From the NCBI GenBank assembly GCA_964598065.1, contig CAZRAW010000068.1, positions 1-11,832 of the forward strand: a stretch of 11,832 nt of DNA, read 5' to 3'. The number at the start of each line of letters is the position of its first letter. The stretch's first letter is position 1. The position numbers and the translations under genes were made by a program. This document shows positions 1 to 6,232 of the stretch, one piece after another. Under the pieces are notes generated by a model. It saw only the letters and a list, made by a program, of their open reading frames with translations. It made no database searches and was not told the DNA's origin. Source of the DNA: Sulfidibacterium sp964598065. Its GTDB lineage: Bacteria > Bacteroidota > Bacteroidia > Bacteroidales > F082.

Positions 1-79
1 AGTTTTTTGAATTGTTGCTTCTACCCTTCCGGCATCTTTTGTAACCCTCTAAGTAAAACCCTGAATTCTGCTTTCCACC

Positions 80-111
80 TTGTAAATTTACATTTTATTA
101 AGCTACTTTTG
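80..111 (+). promoter_or_regulatory. Bacteroidota-type promoter of rocD
   Basis: A TACTTTTG box (104-111) matches the Bacteroidota -7 consensus TAnnTTTG, and a TTG (80-82) lies 21 bases upstream as the -33 element. Transcription would start near 117-120, giving a leader of about 60 bases, A/T-rich and without a Shine-Dalgarno sequence. The spacer is at the long end of the usual range. The call rests on pattern only. Confidence 0.6.
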
Positions 112-181
112 TAAATTAAAAAAACAAGAAAATATATTCTCACAAAGAGTATTATAAATTAATCACTTAAAAAATAAGAAC

Positions 182-1405
182 ATGTCAGAAAAACTCACTT
201 CAAAAACGGTCATGGAGCTGGAGGACAAATATGGTGCACATAATTACCATCCTCTTTCGGTTGTTTTGGCCAAAGGAAAAGGCGCCCGTGTCTGGGATGT
301 GGAAGGAAAGGAATATTTTGACTTTCTCTCAGCATATTCAGCTATAAATCAAGGACATTGCCATCCTAAAATTGTAAAGGCCCTTACAGATCAGGCTCAA
401 AAGCTCACCCTCACTTCGAGAGCTTTTTATAACGATTCGCTGGGAGTTTATGAAAAATATGTTACTGAATATTTCGGCTACGATAAAATTTTACCAATGA
501 ACTCCGGAGCCGAGGGTGATGAAACCGCTCTTAAACTTTGCCGCAAATGGGCTTATACCAAAAAGGGAATTCCTGAGAATCATGCAAAAATAATTGTTTG
601 TGCCGACAATTTCCACGGTCGTACCATTACGATCATTTCTATGTCAACTGATCCCATCGCCAGAAATGATTTCGGCCCCTATACGCCGGGATTCATTACC
701 ATTCCTTACAACAATATTCCGGCATTGGAAAAAGCGCTTGAAGATCCTAATGTGGCAGGTTTTCTCGTAGAGCCTATTCAGGGAGAAGCCGGCGTTATGG
801 TTCCCGATGAAGGCTACCTGAAAAAAGCTTATGGACTGTGTAAAGCTAAAAATGTTCTGTTTATTGCCGACGAAGTGCAAACAGGTATTGCCCGTACGGG
901 AAAACTACTGGCCTGCGATCATGAGGGTGTACGTCCTGATGTGTTGATTCTCGGCAAAGCGCTATCCGGCGGAGTTTATCCCATCTCAGCCGTTCTCGCT
1001 GATGATGAGATAATGCTGAGCATTAAACCCGGCGAACACGGTTCAACTTTTGGCGGGAACCCCATCGCTGCACGGGTGGCTATAGCTGCTCTTGAAGTCG
1101 TAAAAGAAGAAAAACTGGCAGACAGGGCTGAAAAACTCGGCAAGCTTTTTCGTGATGAAATAAAAAAAATCCCGTCTGATATGATAAAAACTGTCCGCGG
1201 GAAAGGCTTACTTAACGCAGTGGTTATTCGTCCCAAAGGCGGCAAAACAGCATGGGATGTCTGCGTTAACATGGCCGAAAACGGCTTGTTGGCAAAACCC
1301 ACACACGATCATATTATTCGTTTTGCACCTCCGCTGGTTATCACCGAAGAGGAACTTATGCAAGCATTGGAAATCATTAAAAAGTCAATTCTAACTTTTG
1401 AATAA
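182..1405 (+). CDS. rocD: ornithine--oxo-acid aminotransferase
   Basis: This 407-residue protein is a PLP-dependent class III aminotransferase. It would convert L-ornithine and 2-oxoglutarate to glutamate-5-semialdehyde and glutamate in the cytoplasm, linking arginine/ornithine breakdown to proline or glutamate. The N-terminal block NYHPL...VWDVEGKEYFDFLSAYSAINQGHCHPK (residues 21-63) is typical of ornithine aminotransferases rather than acetylornithine or GABA enzymes. The cofactor-binding signature is present: NSGAE at 107-111, the Asp of IADEVQTG at 230, and the Schiff-base lysine K259 in LILGKALSGG. Length is normal for the bacterial family. The ATG at 182 fits because family similarity begins within about 10 residues and the promoter lies just upstream. 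No arginine-degradation partner gene is adjacent, so it is probably transcribed alone. The NSGAEGDETALKL stretch departs slightly from the commoner EAVETA form. Confidence 0.95.
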   Translation: MSEKLTSKTVMELEDKYGAHNYHPLSVVLAKGKGARVWDVEGKEYFDFLSAYSAINQGHCHPKIVKALTDQAQKLTLTSRAFYNDSLGVYEKYVTEYFGYDKILPMNSGAEGDETALKLCRKWAYTKKGIPENHAKIIVCADNFHGRTITIISMSTDPIARNDFGPYTPGFITIPYNNIPALEKALEDPNVAGFLVEPIQGEAGVMVPDEGYLKKAYGLCKAKNVLFIADEVQTGIARTGKLLACDHEGVRPDVLILGKALSGGVYPISAVLADDEIMLSIKPGEHGSTFGGNPIAARVAIAALEVVKEEKLADRAEKLGKLFRDEIKKIPSDMIKTVRGKGLLNAVVIRPKGGKTAWDVCVNMAENGLLAKPTHDHIIRFAPPLVITEEELMQALEIIKKSILTFE

Positions 1406-1510
1406 AACAAGCCTGTCTTTTTCTGCACATTTTAAAATTCATTTGGCATTATTGGAGTTAATAATTCGAAGATAACGCCCGGCTTTTTGTTTGACAAATG
1501 ATACCAACAC

Positions 1511-1631
1511 AAAAACGAAAATGCTTCGGTCAGACGACTGAAGCATTTTCAACATTAACCTAAAGCCCTCAGAAATAAGGGCAAACCCAAAAAATTAACC
1601 TGCATTTAAGTCATTTTTAAACTTAATTGCA
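1511..1631 (-). ncRNA. candidate small RNA with three hairpins
   Basis: The minus strand holds no open reading frame here but has the parts of a small RNA gene in order. A TATCTTTG -7 box (1642-1635) comes first. Next is a hairpin at 1631-1601, with ten pairs, one A.A mismatch and a loop of nine. A 5-bp hairpin GCCCT/AGGGC follows (1582-1565), and then the 15-bp hairpin at 1550-1517 with GTTTTTG after it. The predicted transcript is about 120 nucleotides. The motif GGTTAAT occurs on both sides of the middle hairpin (1600-1594 and 1560-1554). No known RNA family was recognised. The alternative is that these are unrelated 3'-UTR structures of rocD. Confidence 0.4.
1517..1550. terminator. 15-bp hairpin, probable (bidirectional) terminator
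   Basis: A near-perfect inverted repeat has arms 1517-1531 and 1536-1550, one G.T pair and an AGAC loop. The arm ends are A/T-rich (AAAA...TTTT). On the plus strand it lies 111 bases after the rocD stop and is followed by AACATTAACC, so the U-run is only the stem's own TTTT. On the minus strand the stem is followed by GTTTTTG, a better termination signal. It may therefore mainly end a minus-strand transcript, while also stopping rocD read-through. Confidence 0.6.
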
Positions 1632-1634
1632 TTG

Positions 1635-1660
1635 CAAAGATAAGCACTATTTTAATACAA
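1635..1660 (-). promoter_or_regulatory. minus-strand promoter of the candidate small RNA
   Basis: TATCTTTG reads on the minus strand at 1642-1635 and is followed by CA, a very typical Bacteroidota -7 box. A TTG stands at 1660-1658, but the spacer is only 15 bases, so the -33 element is poor. There is no minus-strand gene for it to drive except the small RNA candidate. Confidence 0.45.
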
Positions 1661-1692
1661 TCTAAATAAAATTAATATTTTTTAATAATCTG

Positions 1693-1723
1693 TTCGGCAT
1701 ATACTATTTCTTCCATAACTTTG
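1693..1723 (+). promoter_or_regulatory. Bacteroidota-type promoter of the secreted protein gene
   Basis: TAACTTTG (1716-1723) matches the -7 consensus. TTCG (1693-1696) stands 19 bases upstream as an imperfect -33 element. Transcription would begin near 1730, leaving a leader of roughly 45 bases before the ATG at 1777. That leader is A-rich and lacks a Shine-Dalgarno sequence. Confidence 0.55.
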
Positions 1724-1776
1724 GTCTTTATAAAATCATAATTTTAAAGAATCAAACCCATTAAAAACTACATACC

Positions 1777-2493
1777 ATGACTATAAAAAAGTGTCTCTCA
1801 GTTATCCTGTTTATTTTTATTGGATTCAATGCCTTGGCACAAAACGCAACAAATTCTCTGGAACTGGCGAACGAAATCAGCCACGACCGGGAAACCCTAA
1901 GGCGTGATGCTTTATTTGCCAATACAACTGTTGCCGGGAATCCCTATCTCAACAGGACTTTTCAGGATGGCAGGTTGATTGAGAAAAACGGCTTAAAATC
2001 GCTGGTAATCCCTCTTCGCTATAATATTTATTCTGGTTATATTGAATACAAGGCACCTGATAATAAAGTATATACCCTCAAGCATAAAGACAGTAAAATA
2101 AAGAATTATGTTATTCATGATACCACCTTCATTTATTCTTCTTTTCACAGGACAAAAAACAAAATTGTCTCCGGATATTTTCAGGTACTCGTCCCCGGCA
2201 AAGCCACAGGGCTCATAAAATATACGGTTGATCTGCTGGAGGCACAACCAGCACGTCCATACAAACCCGCACAACCCGAACATTTTTCAAAGATGATTTA
2301 TAATTTTTATGTAAAAACAGGGAACAATGCCGCTGTTCCCGTTCCGAGAAATAAAGACTTCCTGCAGCTTTTCCCAAAACAAAAAAGAAGGTTGAGCCAG
2401 TACATAAAAAAGGAAAAAATACATATCCGGAAACAGGTTGATTTTGTGAAACTCGTTAATTATTACAACTTTTTGGCAGGTTCGGAAAACTAA
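1777..2493 (+). CDS. secreted protein of unknown function
   Basis: The 238-residue product starts with a lysine-rich n-region and a hydrophobic stretch (about residues 6-20) ending in NALAQ. This fits a Sec signal peptide cleaved after A21, so the mature protein is probably periplasmic or surface-exposed. No lipobox cysteine follows. The middle (about 50-150) alternates polar and hydrophobic residues in a way that suggests beta strands. The C-terminal third is lysine/arginine-rich and ends in KLVNYYNFL. This resembles the tail of small exported Bacteroidota proteins of unknown function, in which a basic helix precedes a YYN-hydrophobic ending, but that resemblance is from memory. It has its own promoter and is convergent with the TonB-dependent receptor gene, 47 bases from that gene's stop, so the two are not co-transcribed. 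No catalytic motif was seen. Confidence 0.75.
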   Translation: MTIKKCLSVILFIFIGFNALAQNATNSLELANEISHDRETLRRDALFANTTVAGNPYLNRTFQDGRLIEKNGLKSLVIPLRYNIYSGYIEYKAPDNKVYTLKHKDSKIKNYVIHDTTFIYSSFHRTKNKIVSGYFQVLVPGKATGLIKYTVDLLEAQPARPYKPAQPEHFSKMIYNFYVKTGNNAAVPVPRNKDFLQLFPKQKRRLSQYIKKEKIHIRKQVDFVKLVNYYNFLAGSEN

Positions 2494-2540
2494 AAGAAAT
2501 CTCTTTGAAATTGAAGTATTAGCTGGTAGTGAACTACTTA

Positions 2541-5060
2541 CTAAAACTTAAACGCAACTTTCAAATTAACCCGCCTCGTGGTGAGGTAGTTAGGAATGGC
2601 AAACGAACGGTTGTAAATATCCTTTATCCAAGTATATGAAACCGTGTTGTAAGTCTGGAAAAGATTGAATATTTCCAGACTAATCCACATGGATTTGACG
2701 GTTTTGTGCGATATGTGCTTCACTTTTCTGTCTAACGGGTTCCACGAAAAACCGATATCCACCCGGCGGTAAGGCGGCATGCGCAATGTCTGCTGGTAGG
2801 GCTGCGACTGCGGCGGGCCAAAGGGCAGGCCGGTTCCGAACAGCAAGCGTAAATGTACTTTGAACTGTTTATGATGCGGAATGTAATCCTGGAAATAGAT
2901 GGTGAAATTTACCCGCCTGTCGGTAGGCCGCGGAATGTAGCCCGGCTCCACTTTCACACTGTCCACTGCCGAAACGGTTTTTCCCGGTGGGAGCTTTTTT
3001 CCGGCTGCGTTATAGTAATTGTAGTAATAATCGCCCAAAACATTTTGAGCCGTTTTCATTAACGACAGCGTAATCCAGCTATCAATTCCTTTCACAAACT
3101 CACCGTAAAGCTTAAAATCAATTCCTGCAGCATAGCCTTTGGCCGTCAGGTTGGCATAATAGCGAATCCGCAGATTATCCACCTCATAAGGAATCAAATG
3201 GTCCAGCTTTTTGTAATATGCTTCCGTGGTAAAAATATACGGTCGGTTCCACATCTGAAAACGATAATCACCACCAAGAATAAAATTAATGGCACGCTGC
3301 GATTTGATATTGGGGTTAAGACTTCCGTCCATGTTGCGCATCTCGCGATAAAAAGGTGGCTGATAATAAACCCCCGAAGCAAAGCGAAAAACAAGATTGG
3401 GATTGGCAAATGGCTTGTAGGAAAGGTTCATGCGCGGACTCATCAGGAACTCGTTGGCATAACTCCACCAATAAAGTCGCACTCCGGCGGTCAGCGAAAG
3501 TCGACTTTTGTTTTTCAGTTGAAAATCCCACCGGTCGGAAGTATAAGCCGAAACACGATGAATATTCAGTGTATTGTGTGCATGAGCGAAATAGTATAAA
3601 TTCAAATTGCTGTGTGAAGGATTGGGATTTCCGGGTTTATCCACCGGATTGGGCAGCGAATAGCCGGTCGAATCGTTCAGCTCCCATTCGTGAAGCACAT
3701 CGTCCACCTGCTGAAACTGATACCGTGCTCCCCACAGTAACAGATTACCATTATATAACAAAGATCCTCTATGCGAAAACGTAAAAACACGGGCATTGAA
3801 ATAGTTACGGGCATGTTCGAGATAGGTCCCCACCCCCAGCGTCTGCACCGCCTCGCCCTGGTTTTTCTTCTGCGTACGATTTCCCACCTGTCCTATCCAG
3901 TATTGTCCCTGCACATCATAAGTCTCCGACTCATTTGTCTGAAACACAGATGCGATGAACCGTAGTTGAGTATTGCTGTTCGGATGATATTTAAAGGTCA
4001 GTCCCGACTGAAACATGTTATATTTATCCACTTCCTGCCCATCAAAATAGACCGTGAATCTAAGGCTTTGCTGTACCGTCCCGAAATCGGTTTGCCGGTC
4101 GGCAGGCACCACCTTGTACTTATTCAGCGAAAAATAAGTCAGCAGCGAAACATCCCACTTTTTGTTCAGCCTGTAAGTAAAAAGTCCTTGAAAATCAGTA
4201 AAATCAGGCTGGTAATTTCCTTTGGTTTGCAGACTTGCCAACAGATAACGGTTGGTTTTGTAACGCGCTCCAAAAAGATATGTAAATCGCTTGCTTTTGT
4301 CGGTTCCGCCTACATTCAGGTCGGCGCCGAGAAAACTCAGCGAAATACCGGCGCCAAACTGTGTGGGATGGCGATAGCGAATATCCAGTACCGACGACAT
4401 CTTATCGCCGTACTGCACACCGAAACCGCCTGCTGAGAACAGGATACTCGACACCAGAGCCGGATTAATGAAGCTAAGACCTTCTTGTCGTCCGCTGTTC
4501 ACCAGAAAAGGCCGGTAAATCTCAATGCCATCCACATACACTAAGTTCTCATCATAATTTCCGCCCCGCACCGAATACTGCGAGCTTAGCTCATTGTTGG
4601 ATGAAACCCCCGGCAGGGTTTTGATTAAACCCTCCACTCCCCCTGACACTGCCGGAGCAATAATAGCATCGTGCGGATTAAGCCGTACAATATTTTCCGT
4701 ACGCAACTGCTCATCATGCACCACAAAACCAGGCAGATTCGTCGTTATTCTCCGAAGCCGGAAATGTATTGTCTTTACCTCTCCCGGAGACAACCGCAGC
4801 ACAGTATCCTGCCGGCGATAGCCGATATAACTGATGACGATATGCAAATCCCGGCCGGACGGAACCTGCAAATGAAAAAAACCCTTTTGGTCGGTTGTAA
4901 CCCCCAGCTTTGTCCCTACAATCTGCACATTCACCAATTCTATCGACTTGCCTTTTTCATTTTCCACAATTCCCTTGAGAACGGCCGTCTGCGAAAGCAA
5001 AACCGCAGGAAAAGCTGTAAGCAATATTAGCAGTAAAACAGAAAAACCGGGTTTTTGCAT
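2541..5060 (-). CDS. TonB-dependent outer membrane receptor
   Basis: This 839-residue protein is an outer-membrane active transporter powered through TonB. It has a signal peptide (about 1-24, ending LLSQ) and a carboxypeptidase-regulatory-like beta-sandwich (about 26-110, with GIVENEKGKSIELVNVQI and GVTTDQKGFF). A plug follows (about 115-235, with the GGNYDENLVYVDGIEIYRPF block). The rest is a 22-strand-type barrel rich in alternating aromatic residues, ending in KVAFKF with a C-terminal phenylalanine as expected for barrel assembly. No SusD-like lipoprotein or TonB/ExbBD gene lies beside it, so it is not a standard Sus-type polysaccharide system and the substrate cannot be told. It is transcribed away from the molybdenum cofactor operon. 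The ATG at 5060 gives a clean signal peptide. Internal frames on the opposite strand are shadows. Confidence 0.92.
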   Translation of the reverse strand: MQKPGFSVLLLILLTAFPAVLLSQTAVLKGIVENEKGKSIELVNVQIVGTKLGVTTDQKGFFHLQVPSGRDLHIVISYIGYRRQDTVLRLSPGEVKTIHFRLRRITTNLPGFVVHDEQLRTENIVRLNPHDAIIAPAVSGGVEGLIKTLPGVSSNNELSSQYSVRGGNYDENLVYVDGIEIYRPFLVNSGRQEGLSFINPALVSSILFSAGGFGVQYGDKMSSVLDIRYRHPTQFGAGISLSFLGADLNVGGTDKSKRFTYLFGARYKTNRYLLASLQTKGNYQPDFTDFQGLFTYRLNKKWDVSLLTYFSLNKYKVVPADRQTDFGTVQQSLRFTVYFDGQEVDKYNMFQSGLTFKYHPNSNTQLRFIASVFQTNESETYDVQGQYWIGQVGNRTQKKNQGEAVQTLGVGTYLEHARNYFNARVFTFSHRGSLLYNGNLLLWGARYQFQQVDDVLHEWELNDSTGYSLPNPVDKPGNPNPSHSNLNLYYFAHAHNTLNIHRVSAYTSDRWDFQLKNKSRLSLTAGVRLYWWSYANEFLMSPRMNLSYKPFANPNLVFRFASGVYYQPPFYREMRNMDGSLNPNIKSQRAINFILGGDYRFQMWNRPYIFTTEAYYKKLDHLIPYEVDNLRIRYYANLTAKGYAAGIDFKLYGEFVKGIDSWITLSLMKTAQNVLGDYYYNYYNAAGKKLPPGKTVSAVDSVKVEPGYIPRPTDRRVNFTIYFQDYIPHHKQFKVHLRLLFGTGLPFGPPQSQPYQQTLRMPPYRRVDIGFSWNPLDRKVKHISHKTVKSMWISLEIFNLFQTYNTVSYTWIKDIYNRSFAIPNYLTTRRVNLKVAFKF

Positions 5061-5094
5061 CTATCCATTTAGTATAAAGACAACTTTCAGAAAG

Positions 5095-5102
5095 CAAATT
5101 TA
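5095..5102 (-). promoter_or_regulatory. -7 box of the TonB receptor gene
   Basis: The minus strand reads TAAATTTG at 5102-5095, matching TAnnTTTG, about 35 bases before the receptor's ATG. No TTG was found at the right -33 distance, so the call rests on the -7 element and its position. Confidence 0.4.
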
Positions 5103-5248
5103 TTATTTATCTTGCATAGTTTTACCTTTTATGAAACTTTCCGTAACTTTGATTAAAGTGGAGGAGGTTCTTGTTTAACTTTGACAATTCCATCAAATCA
5201 AATCCGAACACCTATAATTTAGAATCATTCTATCTACAAATAAAACTA

Positions 5249-5276
5249 TTGACATATATATTTTTAACTAATTTTG
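5249..5276 (+). promoter_or_regulatory. promoter of the molybdenum cofactor operon
   Basis: TAATTTTG (5269-5276) fits the Bacteroidota -7 consensus. A TTG (5249-5251, within TTGACA) lies 17 bases upstream. The predicted start, near 5283, falls immediately before the first base of the riboswitch-like fold (about 5289), which supports this box over two further TAACTTTG boxes at 5144-5151 and 5176-5183. The untranslated leader would be about 210 nucleotides. Confidence 0.5.
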
Positions 5277-5288
5277 GGCTGTATTTAA

Positions 5289-5406
5289 AACTCCGAGAGT
5301 GCTTTGCTAAAGCGCAAGCCACGAAAAGTACTCCGATGGGTGCAGATAGAAATGTTTGTACCTCCCGAATTCTGTTAAACCAGGATGAATTGGAAAGGAG
5401 ATAACG
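5289..5406 (+). promoter_or_regulatory. Moco (molybdenum cofactor) riboswitch aptamer, likely
   Basis: A structured leader stands in front of five genes that include most of Moco synthesis. A closing helix pairs CTCC (5291-5294) with GGAG (5397-5400). Inside it are a 7-bp hairpin (5299-5305 with 5309-5315, loop GCT) and the unpaired-looking block CCACGAAAAGT (5319-5329). An 11-bp hairpin follows (5338-5348 with 5353-5363), capped by a GAAA tetraloop at 5349-5352. The last hairpin pairs CCGAATTC (5365-5372, G5367 bulged) with GAATTGG (5387-5393). The blocks ACGAAAAGT, CCTCCCG (5361-5367) and GGAAAGGAG followed by TAACG agree with the conserved parts of the Rfam Moco RNA motif as I remember it. 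That match was not computed. The family is known to repress Moco genes when the cofactor is abundant. A tungsten-cofactor sensor is the main alternative. Confidence 0.75.
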
Positions 5407-5452
5407 AGAAAAGGCAATAGCAAAAAGATATTGGCTTTGAGGTCCCTTTCCA
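5391..5452 (+). promoter_or_regulatory. antiterminator with nested hairpin
   Basis: TGGAAAGG (5391-5398), which is the 3' strand of the aptamer, is perfectly complementary over 8 bases to CCTTTCCA (5445-5452), the 5' arm of the terminator. Between them lies a hairpin pairing 5410-5419 with 5429-5438 (nine pairs, one G.G mismatch, loop of nine), which would bring the two strands together. Forming this helix breaks both the aptamer's closing helix and the terminator. The structure was paired by hand and no energies were calculated. Confidence 0.65.
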
Positions 5453-5477
5453 TAATTATGGAAAGGGACTTTTATTT
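5442..5477 (+). terminator. intrinsic terminator in the operon leader
   Basis: A perfect 12-bp hairpin has arms GTCCCTTTCCAT (5442-5453) and ATGGAAAGGGAC (5458-5469) with an AATT loop. It is followed at once by TTTTATTTT. It ends 22 bases before the permease ATG and after the operon promoter, so it can only act as an attenuator controlled by the upstream RNA. Confidence 0.85.
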
Positions 5478-5491
5478 TAATATATCACAGA

Positions 5492-6220
5492 ATGGATTAC
5501 ATTTTTATCATAGCCATCTTTATCCTTGCCGCGCTGTATGCATCGGTAGGACACGGCGGGGCAAGTGGCTACCTTGCATTAATGGCTCTGTTCGGCTTTG
5601 AACAGTACACCATGAAATCATCGGCTTTAACCCTCAATCTGTTTGTTGCCGGCATTTCCTTCTACTCATTCTTCAAAAAAGGATACTTTAAATTCAGTGT
5701 TCTGTTACCGTTTATCCTTGGTTCTATCCCCATGGCTTTTCTCGGGGCAAAAATGCTCATCAACCCTCATGCCTATAAAATTATTCTGGGCATCTTTTTA
5801 CTGATTGCCATTAGCCGGTTAGTCATTAGTCCCAGAGGCGAATACGAAATTTCAAAAACACCACCCTTTTTTCTCTCTGTAGGAATTGGCGCTGTTGTGG
5901 GCTTCTTTTCCGGCATGATTGGCATTGGAGGCGGAATTATCCTGAGCCCCATCCTGCTGTTGATGCATTGGGCCAACGTTAAGGAAACAGCCGGAATCTC
6001 AGCATTATTCATTTTTTTGAATTCTTCAGCAGGACTTACGGGACTTTATTTTAATCAGCATTTTCATCCAGCCTCCCAAATTCTGCTATGGGCTGCCGTA
6101 GGATTGGCAGGGGGCTTCATGGGATCGTATTTTAGCAGCGTGAAATTTAGTCAGTATAGAGTAAAAATCCTGTTGGCAAGTGTTTTATTAGTTGCCAGCG
6201 TAAAATTATTCATTTTTTAA
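5492..6220 (+). CDS. TauE/SafE (TSUP) family membrane permease
   Basis: The 242-residue protein is an integral inner-membrane protein with about eight hydrophobic segments in two homologous halves. Each half carries the family's glycine-rich signature: YASVGHGGASGYLAL at residues 16-30 and GFFSGMIGIGGGIILSP at 137-153. The family moves sulfur-containing anions (sulfite, sulfonates, sulfoacetate) or related compounds, mostly without proven substrates. It is the first gene behind the riboswitch-like leader and lies only 12 bases before moeA, so it should be co-regulated with Moco synthesis. Two inferences follow: it could import molybdate or tungstate, since no ModABC, WtpABC or TupABC genes are nearby, or it could handle sulfite linked to a molybdoenzyme. 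The start has no Shine-Dalgarno sequence, as is usual in this phylum. The first transmembrane segment begins at residue 3, so an earlier start is unlikely. Confidence 0.88.
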   Translation: MDYIFIIAIFILAALYASVGHGGASGYLALMALFGFEQYTMKSSALTLNLFVAGISFYSFFKKGYFKFSVLLPFILGSIPMAFLGAKMLINPHAYKIILGIFLLIAISRLVISPRGEYEISKTPPFFLSVGIGAVVGFFSGMIGIGGGIILSPILLLMHWANVKETAGISALFIFLNSSAGLTGLYFNQHFHPASQILLWAAVGLAGGFMGSYFSSVKFSQYRVKILLASVLLVASVKLFIF

Positions 6221-6232
6221 ACAATTTGTGAA

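Noticed and set aside
2494..2540. Possible terminator between the convergent secreted-protein and receptor genes
   Set aside because: Only a 4-5 bp GTAGT/ACTAC stem is present, with no clear U-run.
2853..5030. Many plus-strand open frames of 69-156 codons opposite the TonB receptor gene
   Set aside because: They are antisense shadows of a well-supported 839-residue receptor and have shadow-like compositions.
5144..5183. Two TAACTTTG boxes upstream of the operon promoter
   Set aside because: Each fits the -7 consensus but has no TTG at a suitable distance, and both start well before the RNA fold; they may be secondary starts, but the box at 5269-5276 is better placed.
5171..5404. Open frame of 77 codons across the operon leader
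   Set aside because: It runs over the promoter and the riboswitch-like fold, has no homology I recognise, and the conserved RNA blocks explain the sequence better.
5289..5406. Cobalamin, THF, fluoride or ZTP riboswitch as an explanation of the leader fold
   Set aside because: The hallmark blocks of those classes were looked for by eye and not found; the downstream genes and the conserved blocks fit Moco RNA.
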